DNA from: Xenoacremonium recifei
Lineage: Eukaryota; Ascomycota; Sordariomycetes; Hypocreales; Nectriaceae
Assembly (NCBI GenBank): GCA_012184525.1
Contig: WOFQ01000138.1
Location: 1 to 29,141 of the forward strand
Length of the DNA: 29,141 bases
Reading direction: 5' to 3'
Shown here: one piece after another, positions 19,119-29,074 of the stretch
Layout of the letters: each line of letters starts with the position of its first letter
Numbering within the stretch: position 1 is the stretch's first letter
The notes under the pieces: model-generated
What the model saw: only the letters and a program-made list of their open reading frames with translations
What the model was told of the DNA's origin: nothing
Databases searched by the model: none
Position numbers and translations under genes: made by a program

Positions 19119-20079
19119 CTAGATCTGACATACTTCTCTTTGGACCCTGATTCCCGGACTGGCGACATCTTGAGCTGAGGCGTCGCAATTGGGTTCGATT
19201 CTGATGTCGTAACTAGGCGCTGTACCGATAAGATTCCCTTGTGACCTGCCCATGCTCTCCATCCTGTCATTACTGTGGTAATTCCGCAGCTCGATGACGC
19301 CTTGAAACATTTGCTCTCGGCTTTTTTTCGGTGCCTTGCTTCTCGATCGAGGAATGGGATCATCATGTTGAATCGGGAATCTGCCACTACATCTTGGGGT
19401 GGAGCGCCCGGTCGAGTGCGCGAGCTGAGAAGCCAACCGAGGGAAATAACGAGACATGAAAGGGCGAAGTGTTGGAACGCATGCGCAGATCAAAGCCGAC
19501 GCGAGTTCGGCCATGGACCACAAGGTAGGCTCGACGTTGTCCCAGGTCACATCGTGGAACACATTCAGATACTTGATACGAATGACAGAAATGATGACGG
19601 TACTATTCGAGCTAGTATAGTATCAATAGAAAGAGCAGACCTGGACGGAGGAACCCGCACAATAACCCCAAGCTAAATACACCGAGAAGGATGTATCGCT
19701 GCCGCCGAGGCAACTTGAGCTTTGTAATCGCTGGAATAGGCAGCAAGAGCACAGCTACATCGGTGACGATATTCCCAGCCGCATTGATATACCACTGTGG
19801 TAGGTCCGGAATGCATCGAGAATTGACTGTCGAGTCCCAAAACCTACGGACGGGCCAGCAGATAAGAATGGCAACCAGAACCTGAGATAAAGCCCAGCCA
19901 CCCACAACGATAATTGCCACTATGTATAATACCTTTGTTGTTTGGACAGCGAGGAGGCGACAGTAATGAAAGAGGAACGTCAACTTAATTAACAGCAACG
20001 AAGCCGCATAAAAGATGATGGTGACGTAAAAGTTCTTGATTCTACTAGCATGGTGGACCCCAAGGCGACATCTTTTCAA
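19119..20079 (-). pseudogene. Rhodopsin-like 7-TM integral membrane protein (fungal rhodopsin-domain family), 5'-truncated
   Basis: Recognised by NFYVTIIFYAASLLLIKLTFL, WPVRRFWD, CIPDLPQWYINAAGNIVTD, LLPIPAITKLKLPRRQR and DVTWDNVEPTLWSMAELASA, typical of the fungal rhodopsin-domain/PTH11-related proteins of unknown function. Intron 19603-19654 (GTTCCT...AATAG) links LLCG to TVIISVIRIKYL in phase. About five TM segments remain, then a basic, Ser/Arg-rich cytoplasmic tail ending at 19119. There is no in-frame ATG; similarity begins about at GVHHASR (near 20060), so TM1-TM2 are missing and the sequence runs into a very AT-rich stretch. The surviving part has no stop codons. Alternatively a distant upstream exon exists that I could not find. 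Confidence 0.75.
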
Positions 20080-20084
20080 GCTTT

Positions 20085-20190
20085 ACTTATTTAATAAAGT
20101 ATAGTTACTTATTTTAATTTACTATTTACTCTTTTAGGTACTTCTATAAGCTATTAATACTCTATTTTAGTTTTCTTAAGCCCTTTTTTA
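20085..20190. other. AT-rich junction segment
   Basis: Roughly 100 bp of strongly AT-rich sequence (many TTA/TAA runs) begins exactly where the rhodopsin-like gene loses its 5' part. It may be a remnant of an inserted, RIP-affected repeat. The following 20191-20655 shows no gene. Confidence 0.5.
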
Positions 20191-20655
20191 CCCGTCATCC
20201 CAGTGTCGACAAGTTTCCAATACTTCAAGTTGTGTATAGTCCATGAACACTCCCAATGAAGAAAGAAGTAGAGCAGTCAATCTTCTTTGACAAAGCATGG
20301 AAAGGGTAACATGGGATGAGCACGTCTTATCGTCTAAATTGCAGACTCTTCACGCCCACGCGCCTCAGCTCTTCGAGTGGCTTGGTTCGGCGAGAAGTAA
20401 ATAAGGGTCATAGAGTCATAGACTTGAAGTCGCAAAGTTAGCGTGGACCGACTTTGATATAACTAATTGAGGGGCAACGCGAATATCTAACTTGAACCTG
20501 TCTTAACCTATACCGAAAGAACTGGGCACCAACTACCACATTGTGTTTCTATCGACATAAACCTTCATCATACCCGCTAGAAGTTGCGACACGGGCATAG
20601 ACCAAACCCGAGCAAAGGGAGTGCGAGGGGAGAGCTACCGAAGTGGATCATTGGA

Positions 20656-21103
20656 CTAGGTTATCGGGAAGGGGCTTTCAAAAGCAGCTATTCTTGCCCG
20701 GAGGACCGTATTTTCGTCCATTAGTCTAGTATTGCGCTTCTCAAGATGTTGGATGTATTCGATCCCCTTGCTTAGAACCTATGAGGGTTGCGTTCAGGAT
20801 TATGCGTTAAATTTGTTGTTAAAAAGAGAATTTATACCGCTGCCTTGTTTAACTTGAGAGCTGATGTCAGCCCATTAAGTTGATCACGACACTCAGTCGT
20901 GTCTTCACCTCTCTCACTTTGATCCACGATACGCAGGCTCGAGACGCTGTCCCTCAAGGAAGTAATCTTTTCTTTAAGATTCATTCGGTATCGTTTCTCG
21001 ACTATACTGTTGCCTGTTTTCTGGATCCGTAGTTTGCCGGAAAAGAGATTCTCTTCGTCCTTGGGATCGATAGACAATTTTCGCTTCCTAGATATTTTAT
21101 ACT
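20656..21103 (-). CDS. bHLH-leucine zipper transcription factor, SREBP-type (5' end unresolved)
   Basis: The basic region and helix 1 read NSIVEKRYRMNLKEKITSLRDS, with the EKRYR Tyr typical of SREBP-type bHLH proteins. A loop with acidic residues leads to LTSALKLNKAAV. An intron (20779-20837, GTATAA...CATAG) in phase 0 joins this to LSKGIEYIQHLEKRNTRLMDEN, helix 2 plus a short zipper, ending PFPIT-stop at 20656. A nuclear-localisation-like RKRK precedes the domain. The conserved His four residues before the Glu is Asn here. The region upstream (about 21144-21440, minus) has a Pro/Gln-rich open frame that could be the activation domain, but no ATG or matching splice was found. Divergent from the SDR gene. 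Confidence 0.75.
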
Positions 21104-21713
21104 CTGGAAGACAGCTCAGCAGAATCAGGGGAGGAAAGGATTCCTATCTTGGCTCTTTTGTAACTGAGGTAATTTTCAGGGAGTTATACTTAAAATGAGA
21201 CCGGGTAATCGTGTTTCGTGGCTTTTTCTGCAGGCTAAGAGTGATAGTGTGGTCGTCTGATGGAACGTTTGGAGTGAGGGAAATGGTATAGCTAGGAGTC
21301 GGACCAGGCAAAGCCGACGGCTGTTGTTGCGGCACCGCGGCGAAGTTCTCGGGGCGCACCACGACGAGCAGGGAATGATGTTCAGGCTGACCGGAAGCAG
21401 GTCCGGCGAAAAGCCGACGCGACCAATCGAATTTTGGTCCACCGCTCGCTCTTCCCGCTTTTCTCCTTTTTTAACTTTAACAGAGAGCCTGCCCGCAGCT
21501 AGACTAGGAGCGGAGCACTATTCGGTAACTTCAAACCCGTCGGACAATTAGGTTCATCCACCCCTAGCATGGTTGAACTTAAAGAACCCCACAGCCGCAC
21601 ACTGCTCAATAAATAGTCATAATCGTCGCTTGCCAGTATCTGCAACGCAATCTTCTATCACACCCCTTTATTTCTCGTCAAATGAAAGAGAGAAGAAAAC
21701 CTCAGCTTCGATT

Positions 21714-22592
21714 ATGGCCATGCCGCAGACGATTTTGATCACAGGGTGTTCCGAAGGGGGTCTAGGTGATTCTCTTGCCCGGGCTCTCCATTGTAGGGGC
21801 CGAAGGGTCTTTGCTACCGCTCGCAACCCAGCAAAAATGGCCCATTTCGAAGCACTTGGCATTGAGACAATGACTCTTGACGTGCTGTCTCCTGAGTCAA
21901 TTGCTGAATGTGTTAAGGCGGTGGCGGAGAGAACGAACGGCTCGCTGGATATGCTTATCAACAATTCCGGTGGTGGTTATGCTATGCCGTTGATGGATGT
22001 CGACTTGAATGCTGCGCGCAACCTATTCGAAGTCAATGTCTTTGCGGTGCTTGCAGTCACCCAAGCATTTGTCCCATTGCTTCTTAAGAGCAAGTGCGGT
22101 ACAGTTGTGAACAATACGTCTACCTCCTCAATCTTACCGGTTCCAACAGCTGGCATTTACAACGCCAGCAAAGCAGCTGCGGCGATGCTGACCGACACCC
22201 TCCGTCTCGAACTATCACCATTCAATTTGAAGGTGATCGAATTGAAAACCGGTGCAGTTCGCAGCCAGTTTTACAGCAATCAGACAGGCGGGAACAAGCC
22301 ATCTATCCCTGAGAACAGTATTTATAATGTCGCAAAAACCGATGTCGAAAAGGTCATGGCAGGTAGCCATGTGGACTCCCGAACAATTGAAGCCGACCGA
22401 TGGGCAGAGCTTGTAGCAGGAGATCTTCTCAAGCGCGATCCGTCTGTACGAATTTGGAGAGGCGCTAACGCCAAGTCGATCTGGTTTGCGCGAACATTTC
22501 TTCCGTCGATGTTCATAGAGCATGTTTTATGGAAGCTAGGGGCCATGGAAATAGTATCAATGAACTACGCAGGGTTGATAAAGGATCAGTAA
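21714..22592 (+). CDS. Short-chain dehydrogenase/reductase, Ayr1-like
   Basis: NAD(P)H-dependent reductase, 292 residues, single exon. Rossmann motif TGCSEGGLG at the N-terminus, NNSGGG in place of NNAG, Ser region NTSTSSILP and catalytic YNASK. The sequence resembles 1-acyl-dihydroxyacetone-phosphate reductases and related SDRs, with a hydrophobic C-terminal stretch (SIWFARTFLPSMFIEHVLWKLG) that could bind a membrane. The ATG at 21714 is preferred because it sits just before the Rossmann strand; the open frame extends upstream to 21573 only through a non-ATG codon. No defects. Substrate unknown; the similarity to Ayr1 is at family level only. Confidence 0.9.
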   Translation: MAMPQTILITGCSEGGLGDSLARALHCRGRRVFATARNPAKMAHFEALGIETMTLDVLSPESIAECVKAVAERTNGSLDMLINNSGGGYAMPLMDVDLNAARNLFEVNVFAVLAVTQAFVPLLLKSKCGTVVNNTSTSSILPVPTAGIYNASKAAAAMLTDTLRLELSPFNLKVIELKTGAVRSQFYSNQTGGNKPSIPENSIYNVAKTDVEKVMAGSHVDSRTIEADRWAELVAGDLLKRDPSVRIWRGANAKSIWFARTFLPSMFIEHVLWKLGAMEIVSMNYAGLIKDQ

Positions 22593-22799
22593 GGAATTAA
22601 TTATCTTAGTATATCACTGAATATATAATACCCAGTGGGTTGAATCATGTAATGCCCCCATATCTCCTGCCAGAGGTGGTGACGCAACCCGTATCCGCAC
22701 CGCTGCTGTATCCCTCTTATTATGCTGATGATTTCCGTAAATATCTGAAGAACGAAGATAGTTAAGAAGCTAATAATATGATCAATCAATTTTCCTGAC

Positions 22800-23207
22800 T
22801 TAGTTGCATTGAATGATGCTGTTTTTATATTCGTAGCCTTCATAGTACATTATTCCCTTGTAGTTCAAGTTATGCCCCGGAGTGGCTTGAGCCCAAATAT
22901 GTGTTTTTTGGGCCTCATCAGCTTCAAGCCACCTTTGGCGAGTTCTTTCAACCCTCTCAATCTTCTCAATCTCCTCTGGATAGGGGTGGCGAAGTCTGTC
23001 AAGCTGACGGGCGTCAGCCTTGCCCTTCAGCTCACCAAAGGTGTAAGCCCTGTCATCAGTTAGTAGCCGGCGAAAGGTTTTGCCTCGCCGACTTTGGAGT
23101 CGAATACGCTCTTGTCGTAGCTTGATGAGTTCCCTATGCCCTGATTGTGTTATTATTGCAAGGTTAAAACATGCAGAAGCTTCATTGACAGCAGCTCTCA
23201 GGACTGC
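22800..23207 (-). pseudogene. Unidentified relic frame, highly charged (possible transposon-derived)
   Basis: An open minus-strand frame of 135 codons without an early ATG, rich in Arg, Lys and Glu: RELIKLRQERIRLQSRRGK, RRLLTDDRAYTFGELKGKAD, RHPYPEEIEKIERVERTRQR. The first in-frame Met is near its end, so it is probably the 3' part of a longer protein. Just upstream, in another frame, lies KRDFEVIRKKRELDIL. Such charged helical text is common in fungal mobile-element proteins, but I cannot name a family. It is flanked by the inverted repeat at 23288-23328. Confidence 0.35.
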
Positions 23208-23287
23208 CTAGAATATCAAGCTCCCGCTTCTTCCGAATAACCTCAAAGTCTCTCTTTGCTTTTCCTGGGGTGACTGTTCTTATTTAT

Positions 23288-23328
23288 TAGCTCAGGAAAA
23301 AGAGGCTTTTCCTGCTCTTCCTGAGCTA
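23288..23328. repeat. 11-bp inverted repeat
   Basis: TAGCTCAGGAA (23288-23298) pairs with TTCCTGAGCTA (23318-23328). A nested AGGAAAA/TTTTCCT pair gives an alternative hairpin. It lies in the spacer between the charged relic frame and the RTA1-like gene. Neighbouring TTTTCCTG/CAGGAAAA words recur, so this may be transposon debris. The rest of 23208-23652 shows no gene. Confidence 0.55.
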
Positions 23329-23652
23329 GCCGTATTGCCGGAGGACAACTTCAGGATTAAGTGGCTCTTTCTGAGAGAAAATTAAGCGCAGCCGGGATAT
23401 CCGGAAAGCACCGTGGATGGTTTTACATTCCGGTTTCATTTGTCGGGGTCCGCGGGCATTGTTGTGGATAATATTCTCATGGGTCCATAGCCTAGACCGC
23501 CGTTGACGAGCGCAATTTTAAATCTATAAACATCTTATCTCTGACCTGGCATTACCTGATAGTATTTAGCAGCAACATTTCTCCCCTCCCTGAGTCGTGT
23601 GAAAAAATTGTATCGTCACTCTAAGACATCCAAACCGCTGAACTTTACCAAA

Positions 23653-24800
23653 ATGTCGGACTACTTTACCCAGGGGCAGATGGACACGCTGAAGAAAGAC
23701 TGTCATGATTTATTACCTGGAATCCCTACATCATATGGCTATGTGCCAACTTTGGGGGCTGGAATTGCTTTTTGCGCCCTCTTCGGTTTCAGCCTTATTG
23801 GTCATCTTATTCAGTATATCAGAAAACGACGATGGCCCGCCCTTGCTTTTGGAGTAGGAGCTTTGAGTATTGCACAACCCCTTTGATTATGGTTGATTAC
23901 CGGTTTTTAATCCGAAATTGTGTCTTACTAACCCTCCTGCATAGCCGAACTCTTAGGCTGGGCAGGCCGTACCTGGTCAAGCAAGTGTCCATACAATGGT
24001 GACGCCTTCCTGCTACAAATCACAACTCTCATCATCGCCCCGACCTTCTTTACGGCTGGATTGTACATCATTCTCGGCGCTCTTATCAACCGACTTGGCC
24101 GTGACTCTTCCATCCTTAGACCAAAAGCCTATGCCGCCGTCTTCCTGACTTGTGACATCATCTCCCTTGTGGTTCAAGCTGTCGGAGGAGCTATGGCATC
24201 GATCGAATCAGATAAAATTGACGGGAACACCAAGCCGGGAACAAATATAATGGTGAGCTCAACCACGCCCTTCGGGTCAAGGAGGTTTGAAGGGAAACAT
24301 TCAATTTCTGAATTACGTACGCCGATTCCTAACGCTGATTTCTCCAACAGGTCTCCGGTATTATATTCCAGTTGGCAGCTATGGTAGTCTTCACAATTTT
24401 AGTGGTAGACTTTATGAGGAGAGTATTTTTAAAGAAAGCATACTTGAAGAGCGGGAAGCCAAGGCCGATAGATCATAGCTCCCTGCCGAGAACTTACGCT
24501 TGGCTCTTGTTTGCTGTTTTCGTTTCACTGTCCATGATCTTCATCAGAAGCATCTACAGAGCTATTGAGCTCCTCCAAGGATGGGAGGGTTATCTAATCA
24601 CCCATGAGGCATACTTCATTGGATTAGACGCAGCCACCATGACCATCGCTGTCACGATTTTCAATTTCTTCGACCCAGCTTACCTTTTATGGGACCAGGA
24701 CGACCAATTTATAACAGGAGGCGAGGAGAATGAAATGGGGCAAATGGAAGCGAATGGTCTGCGATGGGAAGAATCTGCTACGGTGACTGATGGCGATTGA
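23653..24800 (+). CDS. RTA1-like 7-TM protein (lipid-translocating exporter family)
   Basis: The RTA1 family comprises fungal plasma-membrane proteins tied to lipid translocation and resistance to membrane-active compounds such as 7-aminocholesterol. Starts MSDYFTQGQMDTL. Introns 23867-23944 and 24253-24350 keep phase, giving 323 residues. Family features: YGYVPTLGAGIAFCALFGFS (TM1), LTELLGWAGRTW, LQITTLIIAPTFFTAGLYII, DIISLVVQAVGGAMAS, FVSLSMIFIRSIYRAIELLQG, THEAYFIGLDA. The C-terminal tail is acidic. No stop codons or missing blocks; it appears intact. A Zn2Cys6 regulator lies 2 kb downstream on the same strand. Confidence 0.92.
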
Positions 24801-26803
24801 TTGCCAAGAGCTTGTCTCACTAAATGGCGACGGTTAGGTTTCAATCTAACACCCTGGCCAGTTCTGGCTTATATTTGAAAATCGATAAAAGCATGATATA
24901 GAGCGGAGAACAAGGGACAAATACTCCTCTCCAATCATACCCGGAGGGGCAGACACCCTATTATGTACATAGATCTTGCATTGAGTTTTAGATAAATGTT
25001 CTCAGTAACCCCCCTGCACCTGTCTATGTAGGGAATGAAAACGCTACATACTCTTGATGTAATTACCAAATATCCCGAAATATTGGCTGCGGTCGAAGCC
25101 CAGCCTATAATGATAATGCTACAAAGGTATAGCAATGGAGGCCATACTTCCAATTCGGGATCGTCAAAATTAAGAAAACTTTTGAGATGTGCTTTTCAGC
25201 CTTTGCCCATCATTGAACTCTCTGCTCAATATTACTCTGGCCTCTTTGCAGCGACACCTATCTGGGCTTCCAGTTCTGATCCAAGTCAAGTTTCACTTCT
25301 CGAACCTGGAAGTTAGGACATATGTCGAAGGAATTACTAACCGCAAGGCTGGCGTGAATTAAAGTACGCTCTGATTGCTCCATCGATACTCTATTGATGT
25401 ACAATGAAAGATGACCAAGCGATGGGTCTTTGATATTCGCGGGTGTGAAAGGTAGCAAGAAGTCCTTGCGAATAAGAGAGCGCTCGACTAAGTGGCTGTG
25501 CTAAACGAGGGGGTGAAGGTCCGGCTGTGGGGCGAATCTTAGTCCTTATGATCGCGTGGCGTTGTTACCAGTAGAGATGCTGAAGAAAGTATCAGTCTAA
25601 CACTTCCGTGTCTTCTGTTGCGCTTACGTCTTCCGTCGCGATCGCACTGTGCGCTTCTTTTCCTGTGGTGAGCGATTATCCTTTGTGCTCCTCTCGGGTC
25701 ACGTGCCACACACGGGACTGTTGCCTGCATGTCCGAGATGGGTCGTGACAATTACAGTATAATTAGAGTGAATGCTTATTTATTTATTATTTTGTAATAG
25801 TCGAATGCGAAGGATGTAATGGAGAAATCATTGATTATAAAATTCTCTTCTCACTAGCGAACGCGCCCGGGTGCCCATCTTCATAGTCTCCAGTATGCGC
25901 CCGTGAGCTGGGAGCCGAGCAATCGAGGCATCACAAGTCGTCCCTTCAACTTCTCCACAGTTTCTCCTCAACATGAATTTCGGAGCGTTTATTTTCTCAT
26001 TAGTCCGACGGAGACGGCATATTTTGACCCGTTCACTCCGAGCGGGGACCTCGCGCCGCGAGCGCATCGTTGTTTACAGAGTAGGAGAGGTGGGGGCACA
26101 ACCCACTAGGTAATTCGGATCGACGGGTGGCTCTTCGACTGTCGGACGCATTCTCGTGGGGCTCGTATCGATGTGTTATGAAGCGAATGTAGACGCTTTG
26201 TAGACCGTGGAGAGTAGACGCGGCATTCTGTAATATTTTCTAGTGGTAGCGCCCCGTGCTTCGGAACGTGGCTTCTCTCGGGTGACCATTCTCTAGTTTA
26301 TCTGTTGCTCTTGGCAGTCCTTCTCTTGTGTTGACTCAAATCAGCTTATGGGCGTATTAACCCTCACCTTGATCGTAGTCTTACAGCTCGACGTAAAGTT
26401 TAGCCTTTGTCTCCCTGATGCGCTCGGAGAACCGGCGACATCATTGGAAAATGTGTTAGAATGACTCCTTGGGAGCCCATTTCTTATTTTTAAATAAATC
26501 ATGCATGCCAAACACATCGTCCATATTGTATGCTGCATTGAAGTGGGAGATTTACCTGAAGATCCAGTTCCCGGACAAATGGGGTGGGAAATCCTTATTC
26601 CGTCTGACATAATCATAAGTCATGTGAGCCTGTAGAATTTAATTGGACAGCCAGGTTTCTGCCTTTCGTGGTTTTCTTGAGATTTTTTCCCCCGTAAAAT
26701 GGAAACGCATCCCCCCGTCTGCCTCTTTCATGTTGTTTTTAGTCTTATGGGTCTAATGAGCGAAAGCAATATGGCCTGTGGTAGGTTGCATTTTTCCGGC
26801 AAT
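24801..26803. other. 2-kb intergenic stretch, no supported gene
   Basis: I see no convincing gene. Short frames at 25035-25316 (+), 25258-25458 (-) and 26341-26616 (-) have no recognisable motifs. A minus-strand stretch around 25370-25480 reads LATFHTREYQRPIAWSSF before stop codons and could be a relic. The part 25500-26340 is more GC-rich. The last few hundred bases should include the promoter of the regulator at 26804. Confidence 0.4.
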
Positions 26804-28029
26804 ATGTCCCAACAACCTGAGGCTCCTCACGCTGCCAGTCGCAAATGGCATACGAAATCCCGGACAGGCTGTCGCATGTGCAAGTCAAGGAAGGTCAAAG
26901 TAAGTCTCGCAAAACCAATGCCGCACCATTATGGTGACTGCCTTTTTTTACTGGGCAATGCACCGATTGATTATCCCCATGGCCTTTGAACTAAACACAC
27001 CCTTTGCAGTGCGACGAGTCTCATCCTTCGTGCAAAAATTGTATCAAGCGGGGTCTAACATGCGACTTCCTCGAATCTGCACTCTCCCCTGCCCCGGTTC
27101 ATAGCCCTATAATACTCGAACTCGAGCTCCTGCATCATTGGACAGTCTCGACTGCGCCGACTCTTTCGACAGAAGGTCTAATTCGGGATTTATGGCGGGT
27201 CGTTGTTCCACAAATTAGCTTCACAGCTGATTACATCCGGGATGGAATCTTTGCCTTCTCAGCCCTTCACATAGCACGATACAACCCCGGCCGACGAGCT
27301 CAGCTGCTGCCCAAAGCAGCCGAGTATCATTCCTCCTCCTTGACCATGGCACTGCCGCTAATCTCAACAATCACGGCTCAGAATTGCAGCCAACTCTTCC
27401 TTTTCGGGGTTTTGGTGTTATTCTTTTGTCTGGCTAGGCCGCGGCGACAAGACGATATTCTACTTATTGGTAACGGCACCGTTCCAGAATGGCTTTACCT
27501 GCTTAGAGGCATCGATACCATGGTAGAAGCGGAGAGTGCTATCCTCGCTTCACCCGTTTCATGCATCTTTCAGACAACAGCCTCGAGTTTTGACTTCTGG
27601 CTGTCACACTCACCGCAGGAATATGGAGCTCTTACGGAGCTCACTGACAACATTGAGTCTCGAACGGCTACTAATGAAAAGAAACGGGACGTTCTGCTAA
27701 AGGCAGTAGAGGGGCTTAGGCGCAGTTACACATTTCTCTATGGTGAAGGTTTCAGGGATCATCACAAACTAAGGGGATTCTACACCTGGCTTTTCGAACT
27801 TCCTGACGAGTTTTTGAACTTACTGAAGGCCGCTGATAATGAGGCGCTATGCGTTTTGGCATTCTTCTCGGTTTGCCTGAAAGAACTTGAGAGATACTGG
27901 TGGATCGAAGGCTGGTCGGTGCACCTCATCATGCATATCCATATGCTCCTTGATGAAGAGTATAGGCTTTGGATCAGGTGGCCAATTGAAGAGATTGGCT
28001 GGGTTCCTGGTATGGCTTTGATTAGCTAG
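26804..28029 (+). CDS. Zn2Cys6 transcription factor, Upc2-like (sterol-uptake-regulator type architecture)
   Basis: A 371-residue regulator with an N-terminal zinc cluster split by intron 26900-27009: GCRMCKSRKVK joins CDESHPSCKNCIKRGLTCDF, giving CX2CX6CX6CX2CX6C. The remainder has LELELLHHWTVSTAPTLS, LWRVVVPQ, GIFAFSALHIA and ARPRRQDDILLIGNGTVPEW, matching the C-terminal domain of Upc2/Ecm22-like and related regulators. Start chosen at MSQQPEAPHAASRKWHTK; another in-frame ATG lies at 26699 and cannot be excluded. It ends at 28029, so the C-terminus is short to normal for this class. No nonsense codons. Its target is unknown; the nearest gene is the RTA1-like protein, a family with lipid-related roles. 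Confidence 0.88.
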
Positions 28030-28208
28030 CTAGCCACGTAGAGAGCCATACGAAAACATAGCATTTGACCCGCTACTACCCCAAACACAGAGGATGTGAG
28101 TCCGTATCATTCAAACCCCGGGCTAGGTTTGCGCTTCTCGTCAGTCTCGGGTAGCTCTGGAGGTCAGTGGCAGAACTCGGGGACCGGCTGATTGATGTAT
28201 AGTATAGA

Positions 28209-28229
28209 GGGGGAGGGGGAGGGGGAGGG
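28209..28229 (+). repeat. G-rich microsatellite, potential G-quadruplex
   Basis: Three runs of five G and a final run of three, each separated by a single A. This fits the G-quadruplex pattern with one-base loops. It directly precedes the first copy of the 59-bp repeat. Confidence 0.7.
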
Positions 28230-28293
28230 TTACTTCCTCTGGCTATCTTGCCCTAGTAGCTTATATATAAATACAGTCTAATATCCCTATTAA

Positions 28294-28332
28294 GTATTAT
28301 ATAAGGAATTAGACTATAATTCCTTATAATAC
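28294..28332. repeat. AT-rich imperfect inverted repeat
   Basis: The left arm (28294-28310) and right arm (28318-28332) match as GTATTATA-AGGAATT apart from two extra bases in the left arm. It could form a cruciform and lies between the two 59-bp repeats. Confidence 0.5.
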
Positions 28333-28367
28333 AGCCTATATACCTGAGAAATAAGGGGCCAGATTTT

Positions 28368-28422
28368 TTAGGGTTAGTGTGTCCGGGCTGGGTTAGGGTT
28401 TGGATTAGGGTTTAGATTAGGG
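28368..28422 (+). repeat. Degenerate telomere-like TTAGGG array
   Basis: TTAGGG occurs at 28368, 28393, 28405 and 28417. The last three are spaced exactly 12 bp, as a 12-mer TTAGGGTTTRGA-like unit. TTAGGG is the usual telomere repeat of filamentous fungi. The array is short and degenerate, so it is interstitial or subtelomeric rather than a true chromosome end. Confidence 0.6.
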
Positions 28423-28804
28423 TGAGGGTGGCTTCCTCTGGCTATCTTGCCCTAGTGGCTTATATACAGATACAGTCTAATATACAGATATAGCTTATTC
28501 CAGCCCTTAGAAAATCAGAATATAGGGATATAGGAAAAATAGGGAATATAGAGAGGAAAAAAGAGGGACTATAAGGGTAGCTTTAAAGCTGAGCCTTAGA
28601 GAATATTCCTATATGTGGCAGGTAGGAACAGTAAGCTGTCACGTGGATCCTGTTTCTTGATCTTAGAGGAAATAAACGCTCTTGATTTCTAACTAAATGA
28701 CTGACTAGAGGCTAGTTAAATAGAGACAAAATGAGTGGTCTTTGATCATCAGCATTTGATTAAATGGTCAGTTGTTAGAAGTGTGTGTCGTATCAGTCAG
28801 AGAT

Positions 28805-28826
28805 ACCGGAAGACCAGTCTTCCGGT
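28805..28826. repeat. 10-bp near-palindrome with adjacent TG microsatellite
   Basis: ACCGGAAGAC (28805-28814) and GTCTTCCGGT (28817-28826) are exact reverse complements around CA. A short (TG)n run follows at 28834-28849. It could be a transposon end; no partner copy was found in the window. Confidence 0.5.
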
Positions 28827-28891
28827 CTCACATGTGTATGTGTGTGTGTTTCAGCTGTCTTCAGGGCCAGCCTGTCATCAATTGATGTCAT

Positions 28892-29074
28892 GTGACGCAG
28901 CCTCGTCAGCCTATTCCTGTGACACTAGACCTCTCAAATGCCTTCAATTCAGGAAGCCGGACCTCTATAGCTGCTGCAGTAGCTAAATTTGCACCTACCC
29001 TATATAGGGCTGCAAAATGGGCCTATAATAGCCCTAGCTTACTAAGCACAGCTGGAGGGGCCAGGCTAGCCTAG
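28892..29074 (+). mobile_element. Non-LTR (LINE-type) reverse transcriptase fragment
   Basis: The frame reads TLDLSNAFNSGSRTSIAAAV, then KFAPTLYRAAKWAYNSPSLL. This looks like the RT palm block around motif A (LDxxNAFN with the catalytic Asp) of non-LTR elements. Only about 60 codons remain; no YXDD box, endonuclease or tail is visible. It is a dead fragment in a repeat-rich end. The identification is from pattern alone. Confidence 0.5.

Larger units (their letters stand above)
28226..28483. repeat. Duplicated ~59-bp segment (28226-28284 and 28425-28483)
   Basis: Both copies contain CTTCCTCTGGCTATCTTGCC followed by CTAGT(A/G)GCTTATATA and ATACAGTCTAATAT, differing at only a few bases. They are direct repeats about 200 bp apart, with the telomere-like array and an AT-rich inverted repeat between them. 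Confidence 0.8.

Noticed and set aside
21404..21416. CGG-N7-CCG pair near the bHLH gene
   Set aside because: It falls within the probable N-terminal coding region of the bHLH gene and shares no filler sequence with the cluster elements.
25258..26616. Short frames in the 2-kb gap before the second Zn2Cys6 gene
   Set aside because: None has recognisable motifs or consistent splice signals; they are typical chance frames.
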